Part shown: piece after piece, positions 18,528-28,276 of the stretch
Numbering within the stretch: the stretch's first letter is position 1
Layout: the number at the start of each line of letters is the position of its first letter
Assembly (NCBI GenBank): GCA_947570265.1
Contig: CANOUR010000006.1
Coordinates: forward strand, 1-62,349
From: an uncultured Bacteroidales bacterium
Lineage (GTDB): Bacteria > Bacteroidota > Bacteroidia > Bacteroidales > Muribaculaceae
Direction: 5' to 3'
Length of the DNA: 62,349 nt
Notes under the pieces: model-generated
Told to the model about the DNA's origin: nothing
What the model saw: only the letters and a program-made list of their open reading frames with translations
Database searches by the model: none
Position numbers and translations under genes: made by a program

Positions 18528-19994
18528 TCAACCCACAGAACCCTCAAGCGTGATGGCAAGCAGTTTCTGAGCCTCTACGGCAAACTCCATCGGAAGCTTG
18601 TTCATCACTTCTTTGGCGTATCCGTTTACAATCAATGCCACAGCCTCTTCGGTAGGTATGCCACGCTGATTGCAATAGAACAGCTGATCCTCCGATATTT
18701 TAGATGTGGTGGCCTCATGCTCAACCACCGCCGAGTCATTGCGCACATCGATATAGGGGAACGTGTGTGCCCCACATGTCGACGTGAGAAGCAATGAGTC
18801 GCATTGCGTGAAATTGCGGCATCCGTCGGCTTTGGGGGCGACCTTCACCAGACCGCGGTATGAATTCTGGCTATGACCGGCTGATATGCCTTTCGACACG
18901 ATCGTTGACCTCGTGTTGCGGCCGAGGTGTATCATTTTAGTGCCAGTGTCGGCTTGCTGACGGTTATTTGTCACGGCCACAGAATAAAATTCGCCCACTG
19001 ACCCTTCGCCAGCCAACACACAGCTCGGATATTTCCAAGTTATAGCCGATCCGGTCTCCACCTGTGTCCACGAAATCTTGCTATGGTCACCCTTGCACAG
19101 TCCGCGTTTCGTAACGAAATTATATATTCCTCCACGGCCTTCGGCATCACCTGCATACCAGTTCTGCACGGTCGAATACTTCACCTCAGCCCTGTCCATG
19201 GTCATAATCTCGACTATCGCGGCATGGAGCTGATTGTCATCGCGGCGTGGCGCGGTACAACCTTCGAGATACGAAACATAGCTGTCGTCGTCGGCCACGA
19301 TGAGCGTGCGCTCAAACTGACCCGTGCCGGCGGCATTGATGCGGAAATATGTCGAAAGCTCCATCGGGCAACGCACACCCTTGGGAATATAGACAAACGA
19401 ACCATCGGTGAACACTGCCGAGTTGAGCGCGGCATAGAAATTGTCGGTATAAGGCACGACACTTCCCAAATACTTGCGCACCAGATCGGGATAATCCTTC
19501 ACGGCCTCTGATATCGAGCAGAATATCACCCCCATCTCGGCAAGCTTCTCGCGGTGCGTGGTCTTCACGCTGACAGAATCCATCACCGCATCAACAGCCA
19601 TACCGGCATGAAGCTTCTGTTCTTCGAGCGGTATGCCGAGGCGGTTGAATGTATCCAGCAGCTGAGGATCAACCTCGTCAAGGCTCTTGGGCGCTTTCTT
19701 CTGAACCGGGGCAGCATAATATGTGACAGCCTGAAAATCAATCTCGGGAATATCGAGGTGCGCCCATCGTGGCACGGGAAGCGTCAACCAATGGCGGTAG
19801 GCTTTCAGTCTGAAATCGAGCAACCATTCGGGCTCTCCTTTCTTAGCCGATATGAAACGTATCACATCCTCGCTGATGCCGGGAGGAATGCGGTCAGTCT
19901 CGATGTCGGTGGTGAAACCGTACTTGTACTCTCCGGCAGTAACGTCGTCGAGTATATTCTGATTCTCTTCTCTATCAGATTTTTTTTCTGCCAT
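18528..19994 (-). CDS. sufB: Fe-S cluster assembly scaffold SufB
   Basis: SufB forms the SufBC2D scaffold on which Fe-S clusters are built in the cytoplasm. The 488-residue length is standard. The C-terminal core includes the conserved [33 protein letters not shown] and [15 protein letters not shown] stretches of the family. It is the last gene of a minus-strand run purB-cvpA-sufB. The sufC, sufD and sufS genes that normally follow are absent: the next gene is a convergent barrel gene. Partners must be encoded elsewhere. Confidence 0.95.
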   Translation of the reverse strand: MAEKKSDREENQNILDDVTAGEYKYGFTTDIETDRIPPGISEDVIRFISAKKGEPEWLLDFRLKAYRHWLTLPVPRWAHLDIPEIDFQAVTYYAAPVQKKAPKSLDEVDPQLLDTFNRLGIPLEEQKLHAGMAVDAVMDSVSVKTTHREKLAEMGVIFCSISEAVKDYPDLVRKYLGSVVPYTDNFYAALNSAVFTDGSFVYIPKGVRCPMELSTYFRINAAGTGQFERTLIVADDDSYVSYLEGCTAPRRDDNQLHAAIVEIMTMDRAEVKYSTVQNWYAGDAEGRGGIYNFVTKRGLCKGDHSKISWTQVETGSAITWKYPSCVLAGEGSVGEFYSVAVTNNRQQADTGTKMIHLGRNTRSTIVSKGISAGHSQNSYRGLVKVAPKADGCRNFTQCDSLLLTSTCGAHTFPYIDVRNDSAVVEHEATTSKISEDQLFYCNQRGIPTEEAVALIVNGYAKEVMNKLPMEFAVEAQKLLAITLEGSVG

Positions 19995-19999
19995 ATCGT

Positions 20000-20560
20000 T
20001 TATATAACCAATTCTGAGGTGAGAGTGTTTGACCCGTCACGGCAATCACGGTCAAGCATCTGACGTCCTGCCGTGCCCCATAGCCACGGAGCAAGCTCCA
20101 TGACACTTTCGACGGCAACACCGCCTCCAAGCGTGGATTCCTTGACTGACGGTGACGAGGGAAACAACACAAGCCACATATTCAGCACAAGGCTTGCTCC
20201 CAGCCCCCATTTGAAAAGGGCGAAAATCACGCCGAGCACACGGTCAAGCGGCCCCATCAGCATCAGTCTGACTGTGTGTCGCAATGCTCCTGCCACAAGT
20301 TTTATCAGATAATATACCGCTGCATAGACAACTGCGTTCGACGCCACTGCCGGCAGGAACGTCTCAAGCCCTTTGCAGCTTAGCTCATCGGGCACAAGAC
20401 CTTGAAACCACCCGGTCAGCACATTGCCGAAGATACGGCAACATAGCAACGCGCCCACAACCGCAGCCAATGACCCAAGCTGCCCTATGAGACCTCGGCG
20501 CAGGCCATTGAACACAGCAACGGCCATCACAAGCAACAGAAGTGTATCGACCCAATTCAT
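20000..20560 (-). CDS. cvpA: CvpA-family membrane protein
   Basis: A 186-residue inner-membrane protein with four hydrophobic helices and the CvpA N-terminal pattern [21 protein letters not shown], here cited by its position at residues 1-21. CvpA is linked to colicin V export and envelope stress tolerance, and it lies near purine genes in E. coli as well. ATG 20560 shares one base with the purB stop (TGATG), so translation is coupled; a TTG three bases upstream is less likely. The sufB start follows after 5 bases. Confidence 0.85.
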   Translation of the reverse strand: MNWVDTLLLLVMAVAVFNGLRRGLIGQLGSLAAVVGALLCCRIFGNVLTGWFQGLVPDELSCKGLETFLPAVASNAVVYAAVYYLIKLVAGALRHTVRLMLMGPLDRVLGVIFALFKWGLGASLVLNMWLVLFPSSPSVKESTLGGGVAVESVMELAPWLWGTAGRQMLDRDCRDGSNTLTSELVI

Positions 20561-21900
20561 CAATATCCGGTGTAGGTGTGCGGGGTAAGACGCTTTATCT
20601 CGGCCTTCACCTCATCGCTCACATCGAGTGTGTCGACAAACTCTGCGATTGTCTCGGCCGTGACGGTGGTGTTGACACGGGTAAGCTGCTTGAGTGTCTC
20701 GTAAGGCTTGGGATAGCCCTCGCGGCGAAGTATGGTCTGTATTCCTTCGGCAACAACATTCCACATTGAGTCGAGATCTGCTGCGATCGCTTTTTCGTTG
20801 AGTATAAGTTTGCCAAGTCCTTTCAGCGTGCTCTCCACGGCAATTATGCCGTGAGCCATAGGCACACCCACGTTGCGCAACACTGTCGAGTCGGTGAGAT
20901 CGCGCTGCAACCGGCTTACAGGCAGTTTCTGAGCCAAATGTGCATATATGGCATTAGCCATGCCGAGGTTGCCTTCTGAATTTTCAAAATCAATGGGATT
21001 CACCTTATGAGGCATCGCACTCGAGCCGACCTCTCCGGCCTTGATACGCTGTTTGAAATATTCCATGGAGATGTACATCCACATATCGCGGTCGAGGTCG
21101 AGAATCACGGTGTTGATTCGTCTCAAAGCATCGAATAGCGCCGCGAAATTATCATAGTTTGAGATCTGGGTGGTGAGCTGCTCGCGCTCTATACCGAGAC
21201 TCTGCGACAGGAATTTGTTGCCGAAATCACGCCAGTCTATATCGGGGAAGGCTGTCAGATGAGCATTGAAATTACCCGTGGCGCCACCGAATTTTCCCGA
21301 CACGGGCACCTGCTCCAACAACATGATCTGCTGACGCAGGCGATAGGCATAAACCCCGATCTCTTTGCCAAGACGCGTAGGCGATGCCGGCTGTCCATGC
21401 GTTTTTGCCAACATCGGTATGTCAGCCCACTCTACCTGCATACGCTCCAAAGTCTCGCACAGCTTATGCAGGAGCGGCATGTACACATCTTCGAGAGCCT
21501 CTTTCACCGACATGGGCACTGAGGTGTTGTTGATATCCTGCGATGTCAGGCCGAAATGGATAAACTCCTTGTAAGCTTCGAGTCCCATGGCATCGAAATG
21601 CTCTTTCAGGAAATATTCCACAGCTTTTACGTCGTGATTTGTGACGCTCTCGATCTCCTTTACATGACGGGCATCGTCGAGTGAGAAATTGCGGTAGATG
21701 TCACGCAAGGACTCGTCGACCTTGCCTCTGATCTCCTTAAGCTGGGGCACCGTGCGGCTGAGCAATATGAAATACTCCACCTCCACGCGCACCCTGTAGC
21801 GGATCAGTGCATATTCCGAAAAATAGCGATCAAGTGCTTCACACTTCGAGCGATAGCGGCCATCTACGGGCGAAATGGCGGTCAAGGGGCAGAGTTCCAT
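20560..21900 (-). CDS. purB: Adenylosuccinate lyase
   Basis: Catalyses fumarate release from SAICAR and adenylosuccinate in purine synthesis. The protein is 446 residues from the ATG at 21900 (MELCPLTAISPVDGRY). The fumarase/aspartase superfamily signature appears as SSAMPHKVNPIDFENSEG, and the catalytic-His regions KTHGQPASPT and TSQDINNTS are present. The frame extends to 21924, but the shorter start matches the family N-terminus. It heads a coupled operon with cvpA and sufB and has a complete promoter upstream. Confidence 0.96.
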   Translation of the reverse strand: MELCPLTAISPVDGRYRSKCEALDRYFSEYALIRYRVRVEVEYFILLSRTVPQLKEIRGKVDESLRDIYRNFSLDDARHVKEIESVTNHDVKAVEYFLKEHFDAMGLEAYKEFIHFGLTSQDINNTSVPMSVKEALEDVYMPLLHKLCETLERMQVEWADIPMLAKTHGQPASPTRLGKEIGVYAYRLRQQIMLLEQVPVSGKFGGATGNFNAHLTAFPDIDWRDFGNKFLSQSLGIEREQLTTQISNYDNFAALFDALRRINTVILDLDRDMWMYISMEYFKQRIKAGEVGSSAMPHKVNPIDFENSEGNLGMANAIYAHLAQKLPVSRLQRDLTDSTVLRNVGVPMAHGIIAVESTLKGLGKLILNEKAIAADLDSMWNVVAEGIQTILRREGYPKPYETLKQLTRVNTTVTAETIAEFVDTLDVSDEVKAEIKRLTPHTYTGY

Positions 21901-21941
21901 TTTTGTAATTGTTTTCTTTACCAATATTATAAGTCAGGGCG

Positions 21942-21972
21942 CAAATTTACAAAATTCCACCCTATCGGCAAA
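21942..21972 (-). promoter_or_regulatory. Promoter for purB-cvpA-sufB
   Basis: On the minus strand, TTTG (21972-21969), a 19-base spacer and TAAATTTG (21949-21942) match the full Bacteroidota consensus. The leader to ATG 21900 is about 35-38 bases. Confidence 0.85.
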
Positions 21973-21983
21973 AGTTTAGTGCT

Positions 21984-22607
21984 TTACGTTGCCCTATCGC
22001 AGAATGTCGCAGCCCGGCGGTTGCCACCACTTACCCTCACAACATAGGCATCGCAGTCCGCAGCAAGCACCTCGGCCTGCATGCCCCAGCTGCATATGCG
22101 TTGCGCCAAAACGGATGCCGGAGGCAACATGTCACTCTCTGCCTTGCGTTCACTATGAATATTGTTTATATACCGCTCGTCAGACGGGAATGCTATGATA
22201 ACATCGCCATCGTCAGTCACATTATTTTTGAACAACGAGCACAGTGTAGCCTCGGGATGATGAAGGTGGGGATACACGCAATAGAGCATCACACGGTCAA
22301 AACGTCCGCACAAAGGCTCGTTTTCAAAATCTGACATCAGAAATTCCACATCGCACATTCCGCCATATTTCATACGGGCTCGTGCGAGCATGCCGTCGGA
22401 AGCATCCACTGCCGTCACCGACGCACCTCGCCCGGTGAGATATGGAATAAGCACCCCTGTGCCAGTGCCGAGATCAAGCACATGCATTCCAGCATGCCAA
22501 TCCATAAGCGACAATATGGCATCGATCCGCTCGGGAGTGGAATTGACTTCCGACTCATCCCAATGTGGAGCCATGCGATTGAAAAAATCGATCTCCTCTT
22601 GTTTCAT
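21984..22607 (-). CDS. Class I SAM-dependent methyltransferase
   Basis: A 207-residue cytoplasmic methyltransferase with motif I VLDLGTGTGVLIPYL, an acidic post-I residue in VTAVDASDGML, and FDRVMLYCVYPHL at the motif IV position. It resembles the ubiE/Methyltransf_11 group; substrate unknown. It is divergent from the TonB receptor gene, with a repeat element between them. The last 20 or so residues are Arg/Ala-rich and may be poorly conserved. Confidence 0.85.
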   Translation of the reverse strand: MKQEEIDFFNRMAPHWDESEVNSTPERIDAILSLMDWHAGMHVLDLGTGTGVLIPYLTGRGASVTAVDASDGMLARARMKYGGMCDVEFLMSDFENEPLCGRFDRVMLYCVYPHLHHPEATLCSLFKNNVTDDGDVIIAFPSDERYINNIHSERKAESDMLPPASVLAQRICSWGMQAEVLAADCDAYVVRVSGGNRRAATFCDRAT

Positions 22608-22635
22608 AAGCTCAAATTTTCACTTAACCAAACAA

Positions 22636-22643
22636 CAAAATTA
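22636..22643 (-). promoter_or_regulatory. Promoter -7 element for the methyltransferase gene
   Basis: TAATTTTG reads 22643 to 22636 on the minus strand, about 29 bases ahead of the ATG. A TTG at 22664-22662 (18-base spacing) could be the -33 box and would lie inside the left arm of the neighbouring inverted repeat. Confidence 0.5.
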
Positions 22644-22650
22644 GCGAGCC

Positions 22651-22844
22651 AAGTGAGTGTTCAATTTAAATTAAAAAAGATTTTCATTAGTAATTGCCAT
22701 CATTTTGGTTCATCTTCGGATTTCTTTCGGTCTCTTTCCCTCTCATCGTCAGTCACGTAGCTCGCTACGCTCCCTCCTCTTCGAGGAAAATAGTCTCGAA
22801 ATAAATCTCGAATCTAAACCAAAATTTAAAATGAACACTCACTT
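22651..22844. repeat. Long imperfect inverted-repeat element (MITE/REP-like)
   Basis: This gene-free gap (22608-22923) holds a palindromic element. Outer arms begin AAGTGAGTGTTC on both strands (22651 and 22844 inward; 21 of the first 22 bases pair). Inner arms, about 28 bases, begin ATTTTGGTT (22702-22729 versus 22824-22796). The centre has two perfect small hairpins: CGTAGC-TC-GCTACG (22756-22769) and TCCTC-TTC-GAGGA (22775-22787). No credible frame is inside and no clear target-site duplication flanks it. It looks like a non-autonomous repeat or a large structured RNA element. Confidence 0.6.
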
Positions 22845-22871
22845 ATATCTTCACTTTAAACATCATTTCAG

Positions 22872-22879
22872 TAACTTTG
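22872..22879 (+). promoter_or_regulatory. Promoter -7 element for the TonB receptor operon
   Basis: TAACTTTG matches TAnnTTTG; ATG 22924 follows after 44 bases. It begins 27 bases beyond the right end of the inverted-repeat element. Confidence 0.6.
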
Positions 22880-22923
22880 CCCCAAAATATCTGAGCAGAT
22901 AACACTCATCGCCATTATCTACG

Positions 22924-24825
22924 ATGAAAAAGAAGACGACCCTACTTATCGCCGCCATCATATCAGCGGTAAATGCCGGAGCCATAGTCACCGCCACCGA
23001 CTCGTCATACTCAGCCAACGAGCGCGTCATACACCTCGACGAAGTGCCCGTCACCGCACCGCTAAAGACCAATCCGGCACTGCTGCCGCTCGATGTCACA
23101 CAAGTATCGGAAAGTGAAATCAACAGATCGGGCGAAAGTTCGCTTTTGCCAATCTTGGTCAGCAAAGTTCCGGGGCTGTTCGTGTCGGAGCGGGGTTTTG
23201 CAGGATACGGAGTGTCGGGCGGAAGCGCCGGCACGGTCAACATACGCGGCGTGGGACAGAGCAACAAAGTGCTGTTTATGATCGACGGCCAGCCGCAATG
23301 GGCGGGGGTATTCGGTCATTCGCTACCCGACACATACGTAGCCAATGGAGTGGAACGCATAGAGGTTGTAATAGGACCATCGTCACTGCTTTACGGCTCC
23401 AATGCCATGGGAGGATCGATCAATCTCATCACCAAGCGCCAGAAATCCGACGGACTGTCGGGGCGTGCCAAAGCGATGTTCGGCTCATTCTCCACACAAA
23501 AATTCGCACTCGGCACAGGTTACAAACGAGGCCGATTCTCAACCAATGCATCGGCACAGCTCGACCGCAGCAACGGCTACCGCCACAACAGCGCATTCTG
23601 GCTCGCCAATGAGTTCGTGCAAATGCACTATGCCTTGTCGCCACATTGGGGCGCGGGCGCTATGGTTGACATGACCCAGAGCCACGCCAATAACCCCGGG
23701 ACAATCCAAGATCCGCTCGAAAACATGTGGACAAAGATTTTCCGCGGAACAGGATCAATCCACATCCGCGACACTTATGGCATAGCAAACGGTGGGATGC
23801 AGGCCTACATAAACTGGGGACGGCACAAGGTCGATGACGGCAACACGCCCGATGAAGCTCCACGCGACTATCTGTTCAACTCATCGGACTACAATCTCGG
23901 TGTGACAGTCTATCAGTCGATTTTTCTGTGGAAAGACAACACAATCTCCGGAGGCGTTGATTTTCAACATTGGGGAGGCCATGTATGGAACACAGCGAAA
24001 GATGACGCGTCCAAAATAACATCGGAATCGCGCCACCGCGTTAACGAAATAGCCGGATATGTCATGATGCAGCAGGGCTTCATTGGAAACTTGCTGAATC
24101 TAAACGCCGGAGTGAGACTGCAACACGGATCGGCTTATGGCAACGTCTGGGTGCCACAAGCCGGCCTGGTGGTAGCTCCCGGCAATAACGCAGAGATAAA
24201 GCTATCGTTCAGCAAGGGATTCCGCGCGCCAAACATCCGCGAACTTTATCTCTATCCTCCTGCCAATGCCGATCTGCGGCCTGAATACATGCTAAATTAT
24301 GAGATATCGTATCGTCAGAATTTTTTCGACGGACGACTCATGGCCGGAGCGGCACTCTTTTTCATCGATGGCAGCGACATGATACAGACCCAGATGATCG
24401 ATGGACGTCCGCGAAACATGAACACAGGCAGCTTCATAAACAAAGGTTTCGAGATCGAAGCTATATGGAGCATAATACCTTGCCTGACAGCGAGCGCCAA
24501 CTACAGCTATCTCCACACAAGCAAACCTACCCTCTATGCCCCTGAGAGCAAGTTGAACGCCGAAGTGACATATACTCCTGGTGCATTCGCCTTCACAATC
24601 GACGAAACAAGCATATGGGGGCTGGTGAACGGCGCACCCTCCGACGCCACCACCAACTACACGCTGCTCAATTTCCGCGCAGCCTACACAGCCAATAAAG
24701 GTGGACGAACCCCTGTCACTCTCAATGTGAAAATCGACAACATCACCAACCGGCATTACGAGACAATATACGGATGCCCCATGCCCGGCACAACAATCAT
24801 GGGCGGGGTCGAATTTTCATTCTGA
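22924..24825 (+). CDS. TonB-dependent outer-membrane receptor
   Basis: A 633-residue receptor that should import a ligand across the outer membrane using TonB energy. It has a signal peptide (MKKKTTLLIAAIISAVNAGA), a TonB-box-like region near HLDEVPVTAP, a plug domain (about 45-165, with VNIRGVG, LFMIDGQP and ERIEVVIGPSSLLYGSNAMGG), and a 22-strand-type barrel ending in EFSF. The FSKGFRAPNIREL region carries the FRAP box common in heme, cobalamin and related receptors. The MFS permease starts 3 bases after its stop, so they form an operon. Ligand is unknown; the neighbour suggests nucleosides. Confidence 0.9.
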   Translation: MKKKTTLLIAAIISAVNAGAIVTATDSSYSANERVIHLDEVPVTAPLKTNPALLPLDVTQVSESEINRSGESSLLPILVSKVPGLFVSERGFAGYGVSGGSAGTVNIRGVGQSNKVLFMIDGQPQWAGVFGHSLPDTYVANGVERIEVVIGPSSLLYGSNAMGGSINLITKRQKSDGLSGRAKAMFGSFSTQKFALGTGYKRGRFSTNASAQLDRSNGYRHNSAFWLANEFVQMHYALSPHWGAGAMVDMTQSHANNPGTIQDPLENMWTKIFRGTGSIHIRDTYGIANGGMQAYINWGRHKVDDGNTPDEAPRDYLFNSSDYNLGVTVYQSIFLWKDNTISGGVDFQHWGGHVWNTAKDDASKITSESRHRVNEIAGYVMMQQGFIGNLLNLNAGVRLQHGSAYGNVWVPQAGLVVAPGNNAEIKLSFSKGFRAPNIRELYLYPPANADLRPEYMLNYEISYRQNFFDGRLMAGAALFFIDGSDMIQTQMIDGRPRNMNTGSFINKGFEIEAIWSIIPCLTASANYSYLHTSKPTLYAPESKLNAEVTYTPGAFAFTIDETSIWGLVNGAPSDATTNYTLLNFRAAYTANKGGRTPVTLNVKIDNITNRHYETIYGCPMPGTTIMGGVEFSF

Positions 24826-24828
24826 CAG

Positions 24829-26217
24829 ATGATCAACGACACCCTACCCCACTCCATCGACAGCAATCTTCGCCTACGCCTGTCACTGCTCTATTTCTTG
24901 CAATTCGCTGTGTGGGGATGCTATCTCACATGTTTCAGCCAACTGCTCGGAGCCGGCGGACTCGGACGCCATATAGCATGGTTTTATTCAGCGATCGGGC
25001 TGGTATCACTTTTCACTCCGGCTCTGATGGGACATCTTTCCGACCGCTATACCGGGCCGGTGCGTCTGCTCGTCACCTGCCATATTGCCGCAGCTCTCGC
25101 CATGGGAGCGGCATGGCTTTATGCATCCACCCACACACAGATGGCGTTCGCGCCTATGTTCGCCCTATATGTGCTTTTCCTTGCATTCTTCATGCCCACA
25201 CTTGCTTTGGTAAACACAGCATCTTTCGGTCTCATAAAAAGCTGCGGATGCCGCCCCGCTGATGTTTTTCCGGCCATACGCGTATGGGGCACTGTGGGTT
25301 TCGTGGCTGCAATGTGGTTTGTCAACAGTGCATGGTGGCACAACGGATCATTCGGATTCACGCTCTCCGATACAGATCCCATGGCGAGTTTCCGCTTTCA
25401 ATACACATCCATGCAACTGCTGGCAACAGCTGTCACCGGCATCATCGCCGCCGCCTATGCGATGACACTTCCAAAACTGAGTCTTCGCAATGACACGATT
25501 CCATCTTTGAAAACCGGAATATCACTGTTGTCAGCCCACACACTGCGGCCGTTCATTGCCGACCGGACAATCCGCACCTTCCTGATATTCGCTGCATTAA
25601 GTGGCGTATGTCTACAAATATCCAACGGCTTCGCCACTCCTTATATCACCCACTTCTCTGGACTGCCCGAATTTGCCGGACTTTTCGCTTCTGGCAACGC
25701 CACCATGCTTTTTTCATTATCACAGATATCCGAAGCCGTGTTCATACTCACGGTCGGAATCGCAATGAACCGCCTTGGCATCCGGCGCGTCATCACCATA
25801 GCTTTAATCGCCTGGAGCGCACGATTCGCGCTCCTTGGCCTCGGCAATCCAGGAGGAGGCCTGTGGATGCTCGCTCTGTCGATGATCGTCTACGGTGTGG
25901 CTTTCAACTTCTTCACAGTAGCGGGACATATTTTTATGGAGCAGGTCTCGGCAGGCGCACACAAAGGTCTTGGTCAAGGCATGATGATGCTTGCATCTAA
26001 CGGCATCGGTGCGACAATAGGGACACTCGCTGCAGGAAGCATTGTAAACCGGTGGTGCAGCTGGCAGATGCTTCCGTCTCCATCGGGACACGGCATGATG
26101 CGTCTTTTCATGGGCGAATGGATATGGCCATGGCTCATCTTCGCCGCCTACGCACTCACTATCGCAATGCTGTTCTACGCATGCTTCCGTGACCGCCATG
26201 CACACTCCGACATCTGA
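24829..26217 (+). CDS. MFS permease, nucleoside:H+ symporter-like
   Basis: A 462-residue inner-membrane carrier with about 12 hydrophobic helices. The N-terminus (LLYFLQFAVWGCYLTCFSQ) has the YFLQFAVWG-type pattern I associate with NupG/XapB nucleoside symporters (Nuc_H_symport). The GHLSDRYTG loop between helices 2 and 3 is the MFS signature loop. It follows the TonB receptor by 3 bases, which is unusual for this carrier family and suggests one transport route through both membranes. The specificity is inferred. Confidence 0.8.
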   Translation: MINDTLPHSIDSNLRLRLSLLYFLQFAVWGCYLTCFSQLLGAGGLGRHIAWFYSAIGLVSLFTPALMGHLSDRYTGPVRLLVTCHIAAALAMGAAWLYASTHTQMAFAPMFALYVLFLAFFMPTLALVNTASFGLIKSCGCRPADVFPAIRVWGTVGFVAAMWFVNSAWWHNGSFGFTLSDTDPMASFRFQYTSMQLLATAVTGIIAAAYAMTLPKLSLRNDTIPSLKTGISLLSAHTLRPFIADRTIRTFLIFAALSGVCLQISNGFATPYITHFSGLPEFAGLFASGNATMLFSLSQISEAVFILTVGIAMNRLGIRRVITIALIAWSARFALLGLGNPGGGLWMLALSMIVYGVAFNFFTVAGHIFMEQVSAGAHKGLGQGMMMLASNGIGATIGTLAAGSIVNRWCSWQMLPSPSGHGMMRLFMGEWIWPWLIFAAYALTIAMLFYACFRDRHAHSDI

Positions 26218-26256
26218 TTTTTGGAAGCCTATCGCTTTTCTATCAGAAAAGTTTTG

Positions 26257-26264
26257 TACATTTG
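26257..26264 (+). promoter_or_regulatory. Promoter -7 element for the DUF349 gene
   Basis: TACATTTG matches TAnnTTTG. The longest open frame begins inside this element (26262), so the start codon must be downstream; ATG 26358 gives a leader of about 87 bases. Confidence 0.6.
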
Positions 26265-26357
26265 GCTCAGTTTTTAGAATATGTTCGGGACTGCCGAGGC
26301 ATCTGCGCCACGGTGGATTCCCCTTACCGCCACTTCAAACCAACCTACCGAATCACT

Positions 26358-28259
26358 ATGGAATTGCGTGAAAATCAGGCAGCAGCCGAAGCAACCGCCA
26401 ACGAAAATGCTGAGAACAACCTCGTTACAGACCAGCAGACAACTATCATCGATGACCTCACTGCAACAGCAGCAGAGCTCCCCGACGAGGAAGCTGTGGC
26501 TGCGGATGTAGCAGAAGTCGAGACCGAAACACGCCAGACAGCCGCACCGCTCGACCGCGCCTCGCTGATGGAAAAAGTTGAGCGTCTGGCCTCGGAAGAC
26601 GCAATCGACCTCACCGCTGACGAGGTCGCCCGCCTTAAACAGCAATTCTACATGCTCCACACCGAGGCACAACGCGAAGCCCGTGCACAATGGGTCAGTG
26701 AAGGCAACGACGCTGAATCATTCGTACCCACTCCCGACCCCGATGAGGAGCGGTTCAAACAGCTCCTGACCACAATCAAGGAACGCAAGGCCGAGATGCG
26801 CCGCCGTCAGGAGGCTCAAGAGCTGGCCAATCTTGAGCGCAAACGCGCCATCATTGCCGAGCTCAATGAAATGAGCGCCGACACCGACGCCGTAGGCCGG
26901 CTGTTCAACCGCGCCCGCGACTTGCAGGCTGAATTTGCGTCAGTAGGCGACGTGCCTCCTACCGAAGCCACCGCCGTGTGGAAAGAATACCAGGAAGCAC
27001 GCGAACGCTATTACGACCAGCTCAAGGTCAACAAGGAGCTACGCGACTATGACTTCAAGAAAAATCTCGCTGAAAAAGAGTTACTTTGCGCACAGGCCGA
27101 AGAGCTCGTCAAGGAAGAAGATGTCGTCACAGCCTTCCGTCGTCTGCAGGATCTGCACGACAAATGGCGCCAGATAGGCCCTGTGGCCAAAGAGCTCCGC
27201 GAAAGCATATGGAACCGCTTCAAGGACACATCCGCCGAAATCAACAAGCGCTATCAGGCTCATTTCGAAGAACGCAAAGCCCGTGAAGCAGCCAATGAAG
27301 CAGCCAAAACCGCACTTTGCGAAAAAGTTGAGGCTCTTGACTTCTCGGCCATACGCAACTTTGCCGGATGGGACGAGATGACAAAAGAGATCATGCAGGC
27401 TCAATCCGACTGGAAACAGATCGGTTTTGCATCACGCAAGAGCAACAATGCGCTCTTCGCTCGTTTCCGTGCCGTTTGCGACGCATTCTTCGCCGCCAAA
27501 GCCGCGTTCTTCAAAGAAATGAAAGAAAGTCAGGCAGACAATCTTGCCAAGAAAATAGCACTGTGTGAACGCGCCGAGGCTCTGCAGGACAGCACGGAGT
27601 GGCGCAAGACCACTGACGAACTCGTAGCCCTTCAGAAAGAATGGAAGAGCATTGGCGCTGTAGCCCGCAAGAGCAGTGATGCGGTATGGCAGCGATTCAT
27701 GGCAGCATGCGACCACTTCTTCGACCGGAAGAAGCAGGACGCCAGCGGCACACGCCGTACCGAGCAGGCCAACCTCAAGCTAAAGCAGGAGATAATCGAC
27801 CGGCTGGCAGAAATGACAGCTCCCGACGCCCCTGCAATGGAACGTGCCGAAGCTCAGAAAGCCGTCAACTCGCTGCGCGACCAGTGGGCAGAGATCGGAC
27901 ATGTGCCGTTCAAGATGAAGGATAAGATCTATGACACATACCGCGATATGCTACGTCAGGCCGAGAACAAGTTTGACCTTCGTGGTCGTCAGGCACGCAT
28001 GGCCGGATTTGAGGCAAACGTTGACAAGATGGAGGGTGACTCATCGAAGCTCTCACGCGAGCGCGACCGTCTGATCCGCGCATGGGAGCAGCGCAAGGCT
28101 GACCTCACCACCTACAGGAACAATCTCGGATTCCTGTCATCAAAAAGCAAAAACGGCAACTCTCTCCTTCAGGAAATGGAACGCCGCGCCTCACGTCTTC
28201 AGGAAGAAATCGACGAACTCCGCCGCAAGATCGACATGATCGACGGCAAGATGAACTGA
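26358..28259 (+). CDS. DUF349-repeat coiled-coil protein
   Basis: A 633-residue, highly charged, alpha-helical cytoplasmic protein. After an acidic Ala/Glu-rich N-terminus, DUF349 repeats recur with a W-x-x-I-G hallmark: DKWRQIGPVAKE, SDWKQIGFASRK, KEWKSIGAVARK and DQWAEIGHVPFK. The C-terminal 90 residues form a predicted coiled coil. DUF349 proteins are widespread in Bacteroidota and of unknown biochemical role. The start is set by the upstream promoter and by the change to typical codon use. The sugar transferase gene follows after 17 bases. Confidence 0.9.
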   Translation: MELRENQAAAEATANENAENNLVTDQQTTIIDDLTATAAELPDEEAVAADVAEVETETRQTAAPLDRASLMEKVERLASEDAIDLTADEVARLKQQFYMLHTEAQREARAQWVSEGNDAESFVPTPDPDEERFKQLLTTIKERKAEMRRRQEAQELANLERKRAIIAELNEMSADTDAVGRLFNRARDLQAEFASVGDVPPTEATAVWKEYQEARERYYDQLKVNKELRDYDFKKNLAEKELLCAQAEELVKEEDVVTAFRRLQDLHDKWRQIGPVAKELRESIWNRFKDTSAEINKRYQAHFEERKAREAANEAAKTALCEKVEALDFSAIRNFAGWDEMTKEIMQAQSDWKQIGFASRKSNNALFARFRAVCDAFFAAKAAFFKEMKESQADNLAKKIALCERAEALQDSTEWRKTTDELVALQKEWKSIGAVARKSSDAVWQRFMAACDHFFDRKKQDASGTRRTEQANLKLKQEIIDRLAEMTAPDAPAMERAEAQKAVNSLRDQWAEIGHVPFKMKDKIYDTYRDMLRQAENKFDLRGRQARMAGFEANVDKMEGDSSKLSRERDRLIRAWEQRKADLTTYRNNLGFLSSKSKNGNSLLQEMERRASRLQEEIDELRRKIDMIDGKMN

Positions 28260-28276
28260 TCCATCAACGGCAAGCG

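Noticed and set aside
22482..22902. Plus-strand frames across the inverted-repeat element
   Set aside because: They result from AT-rich repeat sequence with Ser/Leu/Phe runs and no coding pattern.
26262..26357. N-terminal extension of the DUF349 protein
   Set aside because: The proposed start overlaps the -7 promoter element, and the extension has no similarity to the family pattern.
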